Assembly: GCF_900104925.1 (NCBI RefSeq) | Contig: NZ_LT629735.1 | Location: 3,393,001-3,457,000, forward strand | Length of the DNA: 64,000 nt | Origin: Opitutus sp. GAS368 | GTDB taxonomy: Bacteria > Verrucomicrobiota > Verrucomicrobiia > Opitutales > Opitutaceae | Direction of reading: 5' to 3' | Shown: one piece after another, positions 6,965 through 14,848 of the stretch | How the letters are laid out: each line of letters opens with the position of its first letter | How positions within the stretch are numbered: the first letter of the stretch is position 1 | Made by a program: the position numbers and the translations under genes | The notes under the pieces: model-generated | Told to the model about the DNA's origin: nothing | Seen by the model: the letters and a program-made list of their open reading frames with translations, nothing else | The model's database searches: none

Positions 6965-8807
6965 GAATAAGACCGAGATCGCCGCCGTTCTGACCGAGAT
7001 CGGCACTCTGCTCGAACTGAAGGGTGAGAATCCCTTCAAGACCCGGGCCTACCAGGCCGGGGCGCGCGTCGTGGAGTCGCTGGGCGAGGACGAGCTCAAG
7101 GCGCGCGTGGCCGACGGCACGCTGCAGGAGGTCAAGGGCATCGGCGAGGCGCTGGCGCAGAAGATCACCGAATTGTCGACGACCGGGCGGCTGGAGTTCT
7201 TCGACCAGCTCAAGGCGTCCGTGCCGGCGGGGTTGGTGGAGATCATGGCCATTCCCGGCATGGGTCCGAAAAAGGTCCGGGCGTTGCAGGAGAAACTCGG
7301 CGTCGACACCATCGCCAAGCTCCGCGCGGCCTGCGCGGAGAACCGGGTGGCGGCGCTCGACGGCTTCGGCGAGAAAACCCAGGAGCGCATCCTGGCCGGC
7401 ATCCGCAACCGCGAGGCCTACAACAAGCGGCACCTCTGGTTCGTGGCCGCCGAGGCGGCGGCACCGATTCTCGCCGGGCTGCAGAAACTTCCCGGCGTCA
7501 AGCAGGTGGAGTCGTGCGGCAGCCTGCGCCGGCGGATGGAGACGGTCGGCGACATTGACTTCCTCGTGGCGACGACCGAGCCGGCGCCGATCGTCGAATG
7601 GTTCGTCACGCAGCCGGGCATCAAGGAGGTCACGGCCCGCGGCGAGACCAAGGCGAGCGTGCGGCTCGAGTCCGGCCTGCAGGCCGACCTGCGGTTGGTG
7701 CCGCCCGAGCAGTTCGTCTTCACGCTGCACCACCTGACCGGCTCGAAGGACCACAACGTCCAGATGCGCCAGCGCGCGCTGGCCCGGGGCTTCAGTATGA
7801 GCGAGTGGGGACTTTTCCCGTCGGACCAGAAGCATGGTCCGACGGAAAAAGAGAAACCTGAAACCGGAGACCTGAGACCTGAGGGGAAAGACAAAAAGAA
7901 ACCCGAATCGCCCGGCGCTTCCTCAGGCTTTCAGGTTTCAGGTTTCAGGTCTCAGGTCTCGGTGAAGACCGAGTCCGATCTCTTCAAGGCGCTCGGGCTG
8001 CACTTCGTCTCGCCCGAACTGCGCGAGGGGCACGGAGAGATCGAATTGGCGGAAAAGGACGCCCTGCCGCAACTGCTGGAGGAGGCCGACATCCGCGGCG
8101 TGTTTCACAACCACACGACGGCATCCGACGGACACAACACCCTCGAAGAAATGGTCGCGGCGACGCAGGCGCTCGGGCTCGACTACCTCGGCATCGCCGA
8201 TCACTCCAAGTCCAGTGTCCAGGCGCGGGGCCTCACCGAGGAGCGGTTGGCGGCGCAGATCGGGGAGATCGGGAAGCTCAACGCCGCGAAGAAATTCAAG
8301 TGCCACGTCTTCACCGGCACGGAATGCGACATCCTGCCCGACGGGAAACTCGACTTTGACCAGGGCATCCTGGCCCAGCTGGACTACACGGTGGTGTCGG
8401 TGCACAGCTCATTCCGGCAGGAGCGCGACGTCATGACGAAGCGCATCATCCGCGCCATCGAGCAGCCGCACGTGACGATGCTCGGGCACCTGACCGGCCG
8501 GCTGCTGCTTGAGCGCGAAGGCTATGAGGTGGACGTCGACAAGGTCGTCGATGCCGCCATCGCCAACGGGGTGGTCATTGAGCTCAACGCCAACCCCTGG
8601 CGCCTGGACCTGGACTGGCGGCACTGGCGCAAGGCGGCGGAGAAGGGCCTGCTGACGAGCATCAATCCCGACGCCCACCGCACCGAGCAGCTGGCCTTCT
8701 ACAAGATCGGCGTCGGCATCGCCCGCAAGGGCTGGCTGACGAAGGATCAGGTCGTCACCACCAAGCCGCTGGCCGCGATGAAGCAGTGGCTCGCGGCAAA
8801 GCGTTAG
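6963..8807 (+). CDS. polX: DNA polymerase X family protein with PHP domain
   Basis: A bacterial PolX: a gap-filling repair polymerase with a C-terminal PHP phosphoesterase (3'-5' exonuclease). From the ATG at 6963 it has 614 residues, a little above the usual 570. In order: the helix-hairpin-helix 8-kDa domain (MNKTEIAAVLTEIGTLLELKG), HhH motifs (VKGIGEALAQKI, IPGMGPKKVRAL), and a palm with CGSLRRRMETVGDIDFLVAT (D-x-D near 198). The PHP domain starts at about 375, with FHNHTTASDGHN, GIADHSK, GTECDILPDG, MLGHLTGR, NANPWR and NPDAHRT all intact. Between palm and PHP, residues about 284-335 are repeat-derived (see 7814-7962), which accounts for the extra length. No operon partners are seen. Confidence 0.93.
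   Translation: MNKTEIAAVLTEIGTLLELKGENPFKTRAYQAGARVVESLGEDELKARVADGTLQEVKGIGEALAQKITELSTTGRLEFFDQLKASVPAGLVEIMAIPGMGPKKVRALQEKLGVDTIAKLRAACAENRVAALDGFGEKTQERILAGIRNREAYNKRHLWFVAAEAAAPILAGLQKLPGVKQVESCGSLRRRMETVGDIDFLVATTEPAPIVEWFVTQPGIKEVTARGETKASVRLESGLQADLRLVPPEQFVFTLHHLTGSKDHNVQMRQRALARGFSMSEWGLFPSDQKHGPTEKEKPETGDLRPEGKDKKKPESPGASSGFQVSGFRSQVSVKTESDLFKALGLHFVSPELREGHGEIELAEKDALPQLLEEADIRGVFHNHTTASDGHNTLEEMVAATQALGLDYLGIADHSKSSVQARGLTEERLAAQIGEIGKLNAAKKFKCHVFTGTECDILPDGKLDFDQGILAQLDYTVVSVHSSFRQERDVMTKRIIRAIEQPHVTMLGHLTGRLLLEREGYEVDVDKVVDAAIANGVVIELNANPWRLDLDWRHWRKAAEKGLLTSINPDAHRTEQLAFYKIGVGIARKGWLTKDQVVTTKPLAAMKQWLAAKR
7814..7962 (+). repeat. Palindrome and two heptamer arrays in frame within polX
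   Basis: First comes a perfect hairpin CCGTCGGACCA-gaagca-TGGTCCGACGG at 7818-7845. It is followed by heptamers GAAACCT/GAAACCG/GAGACCT/GAGACCT (7853-7884). After about 38 bases come complementary-sense TCAGGTT/TCAGGTC heptamers (7923-7961). The two arrays can pair with each other. The segment is translated through (KPETGDLRPEGK and [14 protein letters not shown]) and falls between the polymerase and PHP domains. Confidence 0.9.
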
Positions 8808-9446
8808 CCGCCGGTGTGAAACCTGACGGAGCGCTTGACGCAGAGATGGCGAAGCAAACCTGAGTTTAAAATCTCGGTCTCGGAATATTTCACAGGAGGG
8901 AACAGAGGAAAGGCAGGAGTGATTTATTCCCTTTGGGTTCAATACCCCGGAGCTTGCTCCGGCTTGGATGGAGGCGGGACTATCAGTCCCGCGGGTTGCG
9001 GTCACGCGATGCATGCCTCGCGGGGCTAATAGCCCCGCCTCCATTTTCCGAATGCCCCGGGGCTTGCCCCGGGGATCTTTACTCAGAATCCATTAAACCA
9101 AGAACCGGAAGCATGGCTTTCTGACTTCTGAATTCCTCTGTTAGCTCTGTTATCTCCTGTAAAATGCGTGGGTTTTCACCTTCAGGTCTCAGGTTTCTCC
9201 TCAGGTCTCTTTGCCTCGGTTTCGCCAACCTTCAGGTTTCCGGTTTGCTTCGCCATCTCCGCGCAAAGCGCTCCGTCCGGTTTCAGGTTTCCTCCGTCAC
9301 CGGCCCCCCATCGGGCTGTTTCTCTTCTTGTTCCCGGATTTTACCGGTAAAAATTCCGGCAAGATGGGGCAATTCCGAACCACCACCGGGCGGAGCCGGT
9401 CGATAGGGTCGGTAAGTTGAACCCTCAACCTAGGAGAAAACTGACA
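8808..9446. repeat. Repeat island downstream of polX
   Basis: No gene is supported. Besides the hairpin element at 8944-9076 it holds 'gcggagatggcgaagcaaacctga' repeats near 8835-8865, the 'ctctgttagctctgttatctcctgt' arm near 9137, and TCAGGTC/TCAGGTT heptamers at about 9180-9300. The last 60 bases before 9447 are unique sequence and should contain the promoter and leader of the exported protein. Confidence 0.6.
8944..9076 (-). mobile_element. tnpA-less hairpin element, copy A
   Basis: Inverted relative to copies B and C. It runs from CCCCGGAGCTTGCTCCGG through a nested palindrome (ggaggcgggactatcagtcccgc paired with gcggggctaatagccccgcctcc) to CCCCGGGGCTTGCCCCGGGG. Its outer hairpins and flanking words match those around the IS200-like tnpA at 3018-3540, so it resembles a non-autonomous derivative. 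Confidence 0.75.
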
Positions 9447-10154
9447 ATGAAACGTAAGTTTATGATTAGCATCCTGACAGTTGCCACGCTCAGCGCCTTC
9501 GCCACGATGGCCATGGCTGCCGGGCACGGCGGTGGGGGCGGTGGCGGGGCCGGGGTCGGGGCCGGGGCGGCGATGCCCGCCTTCTCCCACGGACCGGCCA
9601 TTACACCCGCCGTGGGCGCCAATACACCCGCCGTGGGCGCCAGCGCGGGCGGATCCATGTCGGCCCATGCCTCGCCTGAAGCGACCGAAGCGAAGGGCAG
9701 TGACGGCCTGAACGCCAACGCCACCACCCACGCCTCGGCGGAAGGCCAGGCGAACGGCCTGGCCGTGGCCGCCGTCGCCTCGGACCGCACCCGCGACACT
9801 GTGCGCATGGACGAAACCGTGGAGGCGATTCACGCGGCGAAGTTCACCGACCGCGATCAAGTCACCACCGACATCAAGGCGCGTCTTGATGAGTCGGACA
9901 AGCTCGTGGCGGATCTCCGCCTCCGGGCCGCGGCCGCGGGCGACAAATCGCAGGCCGCCTTCGCCAAGGCCCTGGTCGAGGTGCGCGAGCAGGAGAAGCA
10001 GGTCCGGATCAGCCTGAAGGCCGCCACCAAGGCCAAGGACGCGGCCACCTGGGGCTCCGTGCAGTCGGACCTCGCGAAGAGCTACGGCGCCTATGCGCAT
10101 GCGCTCGCGGAGGCCGCGGTGGCCGCCCAGGTAACGCCGGCCCCCAAGTCCTGA
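9447..10154 (+). CDS. Exported Gly/Ala-rich protein of unknown function
   Basis: 235 residues from the ATG at 9447, chosen for its Shine-Dalgarno (aggagaaaactgaca) and the signal peptide it starts (MKRKFMISILTVATLSAF, cleavage probably after AMA near residue 24). The mature N-terminus is low-complexity glycine and alanine with a direct repeat of NTPAVGA (18-base DNA repeat at about 9601-9640). From about residue 120 a charged, helix-prone region begins (DRTRDTVRMDETVEAIHAAKF, ending KSYGAYAHALAEAAVAAQ), possibly coiled-coil. It is a periplasmic or envelope protein by inference. It is monocistronic, with a strong terminator 33 bases after the stop. No family recognised. Confidence 0.8.
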   Translation: MKRKFMISILTVATLSAFATMAMAAGHGGGGGGGAGVGAGAAMPAFSHGPAITPAVGANTPAVGASAGGSMSAHASPEATEAKGSDGLNANATTHASAEGQANGLAVAAVASDRTRDTVRMDETVEAIHAAKFTDRDQVTTDIKARLDESDKLVADLRLRAAAAGDKSQAAFAKALVEVREQEKQVRISLKAATKAKDAATWGSVQSDLAKSYGAYAHALAEAAVAAQVTPAPKS

Positions 10155-10186
10155 AGCCGGTGACGCGTCGGCCGGTGCCAATCACG

Positions 10187-10218
10187 GGCGCTGCGGTTCA
10201 TTCCGCAGCGCCTTTTTT
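10187..10218 (+). terminator. Rho-independent terminator
   Basis: Perfect 10-base stem GGCGCTGCGG / CCGCAGCGCC with a six-base loop (10197-10202), followed by six T residues. It ends the transcript of the exported Gly-rich protein. Confidence 0.93.
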
Positions 10219-11011
10219 AGGTTTCAGCCAGGAGACGAAGAGAGACCTGAGACCTGAAACCTGAGGAGGGTGCAGAGACCTGAGGGGTTCGGAACCTTCC
10301 GGTTTCAGGTTTCTCTTCAGTTCTTGCCCCAAAGTGGGGTCACCACGAAATACACGAAACACACGAAAAGAACACCTCCCAGCAAGCAACCGGTTGTCGG
10401 GTGACTCACCAAACGGTCATTTCGCCACCGTAATGAACTGGCTCCATTCCGCTTTGGATTTCGTGTCTTTGGTGTGTTTCGTGGTTTCCAGCTGAATCGT
10501 TCCGGCTTGGTGGATCTTAGTGGTTAAAATCTCCGCGGCCTCTGTGTTATACCAAACACCCAAAGCTTTTACACGAAGGTCGCAAAGAACGCAGAGATAT
10601 TTCCCCTCGCAGGATCTGCTTCGCGGTCTTGGCGACCTTGGTGTAGAGTGCAGTAGCTTGAGGCGATTGGTATGAGTGGCCAATTAGTGAAGATTAGTGG
10701 TTAAAAATCTCCTTCATCCGTTTGCCCGTGAATCCGCGGGACGACGGAGTTCTCGGGACAAACGCCGGGCGGCAAGATTGAACGGATAAAGACCAAGACA
10801 GGTTTCTTACAGGAGGTAACTGAGGAAATACAGGAGGGGTTGGATTTGTTTCTCTGTTCCCTCCGTTGGCTCCTGTGCAAAGACCATCCGTGTTAATCCG
10901 CTTAATGTTCCTGCACCGCCCATTGGCTGGGTTGATGAAATTTGCGGGCGGACAGATACGGACCCGAGGCGTTGCAGCATTGCGATGGTTCCGGCCCGGC
11001 CTTTTCTCCCA
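10219..11011. repeat. Repeat island between exported protein and VapC
   Basis: No gene. It contains gagacct/gaaacct heptamers (10242-10315), 'caccacgaaatacacgaaacacacgaaaag' (10340-10370), an ATACCAA element (10550-10674), 'gccaattagtgaagattagtggtt' (about 10679), and the 'acaggaggtaactgaggaaatacaggagg' / 'ctccgttggctcctgtg' arms (10810-10880). The last 100 bases are unique-looking, but no signal stands out. Confidence 0.6.
10550..10674. mobile_element. 125-bp ATACCAA element, complete copy
   Basis: It begins ATACCAAACACCCAAAGCTT and ends in the reverse complement of ATACCAATCGCCTC. Imperfect inverted ends share ATACCAA, AAGCT and CAC. Same length and ends as the copies at 34041-34165, 36322-36446 and 47866-47989, in opposite orientation to those. 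It has no coding capacity. Confidence 0.75.
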
Positions 11012-11440
11012 TTATGCTTTCATCGGTCTAAGGCCTAGCGCCGGTGCCGCCAGCGTCTGATGCCGGTCGTAGGTGTAGATTTCGGGCAGGTTGTGGTGCA
11101 CGCCGGTGATCAGGTGGAGACAATCCGCCGCCCGGAGAAATACCGGGACGGGAAGCGTGAGATAGGTCTTGGCGGCCGCCTCGATGATGGCTGCGTCCAA
11201 GGGGAGCCACGTCCAAAACCCTCCGATGTCGTCGGTGTTGAATTGACGGACGGCGGCATCAAATTTTTCGCGAGACCAGACTTTCTCACGTAATTGCCGG
11301 TGAAAAACGCCCATCAACTCGATGCGAACCAAATCCGACACGAAGCGCTGGTCATCTTTTTCGAGCAATGCCCGCACGGCCTTCGATTCGGCCTCGACCA
11401 CATAGAGCTTGGCGACCATCGATGTGTCGCAAAAAACCAT
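11012..11440 (-). CDS. vapC: PIN-domain toxin VapC
   Basis: A predicted Mg2+-dependent endoribonuclease toxin of 142 residues. PIN-domain acidic residues are visible: D5 in MVFCDTSMVAKLYV, E41 in RIELMGVF, an aspartate in LRAADCLHLITG (about 105) and another in YTYDRHQTL (about 124). It lies 3 bases downstream of its Phd-like antitoxin gene, so the two are co-transcribed and probably translationally coupled. The likely target is an RNA such as tRNA or rRNA, which cannot be inferred. It is intact. Confidence 0.9.
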   Translation of the reverse strand: MVFCDTSMVAKLYVVEAESKAVRALLEKDDQRFVSDLVRIELMGVFHRQLREKVWSREKFDAAVRQFNTDDIGGFWTWLPLDAAIIEAAAKTYLTLPVPVFLRAADCLHLITGVHHNLPEIYTYDRHQTLAAPALGLRPMKA

Positions 11441-11443
11441 GGC

Positions 11444-11698
11444 TCAGCGGTCACCGCGGATTTCGTCCAACGCTGCCTGGATGGTGTCGCCCGGAGCCTC
11501 GGCCATCATCGCCTCATATTCCGGCAGCACCGTGCGCTTGCGGTTTACCGGGCGAAGCAGCGACCGGTTGACGAGCACCGCCACCTCCTGTCCACGATCG
11601 GTGATGGGAACCGGGCGTTTCAAGGCCCCCGCACGCCGCACCAGGGCACCGGTGTCGTCGTGGAGTTGCTTGATGGTGAGAACAGTGGTTGCCGGCAT
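11444..11698 (-). CDS. Phd/YefM-type antitoxin
   Basis: 84 residues starting MPATTVLTIKQLHDDTGALVRRAG, the typical Phd/YefM N-terminus that both binds DNA and dimerises. The middle reads PITDRGQEVAVLVN, and a charged C-terminus (PGDTIQAALDEIRGDR) would wrap the VapC toxin. The frame is open upstream to 11815, but the ATG at 11698 matches family starts and sits 6 bases after a predicted -10. It should repress its own promoter. Confidence 0.82.
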   Translation of the reverse strand: MPATTVLTIKQLHDDTGALVRRAGALKRPVPITDRGQEVAVLVNRSLLRPVNRKRTVLPEYEAMMAEAPGDTIQAALDEIRGDR

Positions 11699-11704
11699 GG
11701 GTGT

Positions 11705-11733
11705 AACAGAGTCACATTTGGCGCAGATGTCAA
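11705..11733 (-). promoter_or_regulatory. Predicted promoter of the phd-vapC pair
   Basis: On the minus strand: TTGACA (11733-11728), 17-base spacer, TCTGTT as a weak -10 (11710-11705), then ACACCC and the ATG. The first T of the -35 is 35 bases from the start codon, so the transcript would start at or next to the AUG. Confidence 0.5.
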
Positions 11734-12436
11734 GAGACACAGAGACACAACAGTGACATTGGTATTTAACCGGCCGTCCCAAAGCGTTGGTTTTGCGATC
11801 GCCTATAGTGGGCAAAATCAGGCCAACTGATCCACTTGAGTCAGATGGATAGACGGAAACCTGAGGGACAAGGCCAAGGCATTTACCACGGATAACACGG
11901 ATGGTCTTTGCACAGGAGCCAACGGAGGGAACAGAGAAGTAAAGATCCCCGGGGCAAGCCCCCGGGGCATTCGGAAAGTGGAGGCGGGGCTATTAGCCCC
12001 GCGAGGCATGCATCGCGTGACCGCAACCCGCGGGACTGATAGTCCCGCCTCCATCCAAGCCAGAGCAAGCTGCTCCGGGGTATTGAACCCAAAGGAAATA
12101 AACCCAACCCCTCCTGTATTTCCTCAGTTACCTCCTGTAAGAGACCTGCCTTGGTCTTTAAAGGAGGCCTGAGGGACAAGGCCAAGGCATTTACCACGGA
12201 TAACACGGATGGTCTTTGCACAGGAGCCAACGGAGATAACGGAGAGTGCTTCCAACCACCTCCAGCCTTTCCTCAGTTTCCTCCTGTGAGAAACCTGTCT
12301 TGGTCTTTATCCGTTCAATGTTTCTGCACTGCCCATGAGCACCCGTGACAGTCACCCCTTCGCTTTAGCTGCGGGGCAACGCCTTCCGGCTTCGCCATCT
12401 CCGCGCCAGGCGCTCCGTCAGGTTTCTCCTCCGGCC
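11734..12436. repeat. Repeat island between phd-vapC and the VirK-like gene
   Basis: No gene. The block 'aaggcatttaccacggataacacggatggtctttgcacaggagccaacgg' occurs twice (about 11875 and 12182), first followed by the hairpin element at 11945-12083 and then by a shorter variant. The 3' part has 'cactgcccatgagcacccgtgacagtcacccc' and 'ttcgccatctccgcgccaggcgctccgtcagg'. It closely resembles 13570-14000. Confidence 0.65.
11945..12083 (+). mobile_element. tnpA-less hairpin element, copy B
   Basis: Left hairpin ccccggggcaagcccccgggg, a nested palindrome around gaggcatgcatcgcgtgacc, and a right end gagcaagctgctccggggta. Flanks (agtaaagatcc, tattgaacccaaag) are those of the IS200-like element at 3018-3540. 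Copy C is almost identical. Confidence 0.75.
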
Positions 12437-13522
12437 TCAGCTCGCAACGGCGGTCGCGAGTTCTCCGGCCGGCAGCCCGGATACCGCCTCCGGGTCCCGC
12501 TTTTCCGGTCCGGCGGGCGCCCACTCCCGCAGGCGCCGGCGCAGGGTCAGCTGCAAGTCCCGGATCCAGGCGTGGCGTTGGCGGTAGAGCGAGCGCTTGT
12601 GGGACTCGATCGCGGCCTCGGGCCGTTCCACCCAGTGCAGCGGCAGGCGGAAGAAGCCGTCGCTCTCCCGGGTGCCGCCGGCCTCGCGCCAGAATTCATC
12701 GTAGGCGATGCTGAACCGGCGGCTGCGGTTCAACGCGTAGACCGGATGGCGCGACGTGTGCACGCGGCTGCCCACGCCGAGCAGGCCGTGCGCGCCCCAG
12801 GCCTGCGCCAGCTCCTGCAGCACGGCGAGCAGCAGCGCCTTCGGCCTCAGCCCGAACAGCGCCTTGGCCGTGTCCTTGATGATGGCCTTGTCGGTCCCCG
12901 CCGGCAGCCCGGAGACGGCGCCGATGACCAGGCAGCGCCGCTGGCGGCGGTCGGGGGCCAGGACGAACGTCAGGCAGAAAATCCGGCACGCGTGCCGGGC
13001 GGAAACCAGCTCGAGCGTGGTTTCGCCCTCCTTGCGGAACTTCGGGTCGTAGCGCAGGCGCACCGTGAGGAGGTCGCCATTCCGGACGGGAAAGACGGCC
13101 AGCTCCGCCCCGGCGGGGGAGAAGATCTGCGCGCGGACCTCCGGGGCGACCGACCGGCGCAGCGCCTCGTAATGGTGGATCATCGCGGCCGTCTTCACGG
13201 CGTCGGGCCAGTTGCGGGAGACATAGGGGCGGACGACCTTGCGGTAGAGGCTGGGATGCTGCACCACCGCGGCGGCCATCCCCGGCCGGCCCAGGTAGTC
13301 GAGCCAGAGGCCGGCGTTGCGGCCGTGCGCCAAGTGCCGGGCGATGAATATCACCCGCAGGCCGCGGCTTTTCCAGGTCGGCCCGGGATAGACGGCGCGG
13401 GCAACCCGGCGCAGGGCCGCCAGGGAGAGGGAGGATAGGTTGCCCAAGAGGGCGGTTGGGCGAATGGCATCCGGCACGACGGATACAGTATCAGACCGCC
13501 GCCCCGCTGGGGAAGTAGGCAT
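12437..13522 (-). CDS. VirK/YbjX family protein (DUF535)
   Basis: 361 residues. Family landmarks are RPYVSRNWPDAVKTAAMIHHY near residue 100, the beta-rich middle (LELVSARHACRIFCLTFVL), IGAVSGLPAG, and the C-terminal AYDEFWREAGG, FFRLPLHWVERP and SHKRSLYRQRHAWI. VirK in Shigella affects virulence-protein localisation and YbjX is a PhoP-regulated protein, but the biochemical role of the family is not established. No signal peptide or membrane segment is seen, so it is probably cytosolic or peripheral. It stands alone between two repeat islands. The very C-terminus (GLPAGELATAVAS) abuts repeat sequence and may have been altered by it. Confidence 0.85.
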   Translation of the reverse strand: MPTSPAGRRSDTVSVVPDAIRPTALLGNLSSLSLAALRRVARAVYPGPTWKSRGLRVIFIARHLAHGRNAGLWLDYLGRPGMAAAVVQHPSLYRKVVRPYVSRNWPDAVKTAAMIHHYEALRRSVAPEVRAQIFSPAGAELAVFPVRNGDLLTVRLRYDPKFRKEGETTLELVSARHACRIFCLTFVLAPDRRQRRCLVIGAVSGLPAGTDKAIIKDTAKALFGLRPKALLLAVLQELAQAWGAHGLLGVGSRVHTSRHPVYALNRSRRFSIAYDEFWREAGGTRESDGFFRLPLHWVERPEAAIESHKRSLYRQRHAWIRDLQLTLRRRLREWAPAGPEKRDPEAVSGLPAGELATAVAS

Positions 13523-14200
13523 ACGCTGATTCCGGCGTAGGGCTTGGCCTTACCGAGCTGAGAGACAAGGCCAGGGCATTTTACCACGGATTGCACGGAT
13601 ACCCCGGATGGTTTTTTGCACAGGAGCTAACGGAGGGAACAGAGAAGTAAAGATCCCCGGGGCAAGCCCCTGGGGCATTCGGAAAGTGGAGGCGGGGCTA
13701 TTAGCCCCGCGAGGCATGCATCGCGTGACCGCAACCCGCGGGACTGATAGTCCCGCCTCCATCCAAGCCGGAGCAAGCTGCTCCGGGGTATTGAACCCAA
13801 AGGAAATAAATCCAACCCCTCCTGTATTTCCTCAGTTTCCTCCTGTAAGAGACCTGTCTTGGTCTTTATCCGTTTAATGTTCCTGCACTGCCCATGAGCA
13901 CCCGTGACAGTCACCCCTTCGCTTTAGCTGCGGGGCAACGCCTTCTGGCCTTGCCATCTTCGCGCTGTCGCGCTCCGTCCGTGAAATCCGCCTGCCAGCC
14001 AAAGGCCTGGCGACGGCTGGTGGTCAAAAAGGCTCGGGTGTGAGGATCAGAAGTTTTGTTCAAAATGAATTGAAGTATGCGGGTTTCTCCGCCTGACTGC
14101 CCGGGCCATGAACCCGAAACCCGCCGTTGCTGGTTGGCTGTTATTCGTTGTTGGTTCGACCCGGCAACCCTCAACCCTCAACCCATAACCCTACCGCCAG
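13523..14200. repeat. Repeat island upstream of the GbsR-like gene
   Basis: No gene. It carries the same order of blocks as 11870-12430: accacgga...cacggatgg, acaggagctaacggaggg, the hairpin element, cctcctgtatttcctcagtttcctcctgt, and cactgcccatgagcacccgtgac. At 14165-14192 there are four heptamers (CAACCCT, CAACCCT, CAACCCA, TAACCCT) just before the next gene. Confidence 0.65.
13652..13790 (+). mobile_element. tnpA-less hairpin element, copy C
   Basis: Almost the same sequence and orientation as copy B (11945-12083), differing mainly in the left hairpin (ccccggggcaagcccctgggg). The nested palindrome with the ggaggcggggctattagc arm is unchanged. No coding capacity. Confidence 0.75.
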
Positions 14201-14848
14201 ATGTCATCGTCGGTTGCCATTGATCGGAATCACGGCCTGGTCCTGCCGGGCAACCGGCCTGGGGCGGTGGTCGCCTTCGAGCGCGCCATGGTGGACTTCT
14301 TCGTCGACGCGGCCGAGCTGCTCGGGGTGCCGAAGTCGGTGGCGGCGATCTACGGCATCGTGTTCGCCTCGCCGGCGCCGCTCAGTTTCGCCGACATCGG
14401 GTCGCGGCTCGATATCAGCAAGGGCTCCGTGAGCCAGGGGCTGAGGGTTCTGCGGGAGGTCGGGGCGTTGCGGGCCATGAGCGTGGAGCCGGGAGCTGGG
14501 AGCCTGGAGCTGGGAGCTGGGAGCGTGGAACCGGGAGCTGGGGGCTCGAAGCTCAAGGCTGGTAGCGCGAAGCTCGAAGCTGCCACACCGCCAGCGCGCG
14601 GTGTTTTGTATGAGCCCGACATCGAGATGCGGAAGCTCATCGCGCGTTTCATCGAGCAGCGCCTGCAACGGCAGCTCGAGTCGGGGAAGGGGAAGCTCAA
14701 GGTCCTGGCCCGGGGCGCCGCGGCGTTTGCCGCCCCGGACCAGAAGGTGATGCAGCAGCGCCTGAAGAAGCTTTCGCAATGGCACGACCGCACGCGGGCC
14801 CTGCTGCCGATCGCCCGCACGTTCTTAAAGCTGGGAGCAGGGAGCTAG
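14201..14848 (+). CDS. GbsR/MarR-like transcriptional regulator with heptad insertion
   Basis: 215 residues. The N-terminal half is a winged helix: FERAMVDFFVDAAELLGVPKSV, AIYGIVFASPAPLSF, ADIGSRLDISKGSVSQGLRVLREVGALR, which matches the GbsR-like branch of MarR proteins. The C-terminal half is helical (DIEMRKLIARFIEQRLQRQ) and probably dimerises. Residues about 95-128 are a heptad repeat (EPGAGSL, ELGAGSV, EPGAGGS, KLKAGSA) encoded by 14 DNA heptamers and sit where the wing and linker should be. The last residues, LKLGAGS, again come from heptamer DNA. It stands upstream of the polysaccharide genes, so a role in their control is plausible but inferred. Confidence 0.82.
   Translation: MSSSVAIDRNHGLVLPGNRPGAVVAFERAMVDFFVDAAELLGVPKSVAAIYGIVFASPAPLSFADIGSRLDISKGSVSQGLRVLREVGALRAMSVEPGAGSLELGAGSVEPGAGGSKLKAGSAKLEAATPPARGVLYEPDIEMRKLIARFIEQRLQRQLESGKGKLKVLARGAAAFAAPDQKVMQQRLKKLSQWHDRTRALLPIARTFLKLGAGS
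14485..14582 (+). repeat. Fourteen 7-bp repeats in frame in the GbsR-like gene
   Basis: Fourteen contiguous heptamers of the form GGAGCTG and variants (GGAGCCG, GGAGCGT, GAAGCTC, AAGGCTG). Three units encode seven residues, giving the EPGAGSL-type heptad peptide. Confidence 0.95.

Noticed and set aside
11818-12348. Several 60-115 codon frames in the islands, often with MNTDG, GANGDNRE or FRVFRGD peptides.
   Set aside because: They are read from repeats that recur in many islands in all frames and orientations, and have no ribosome sites or family matches.
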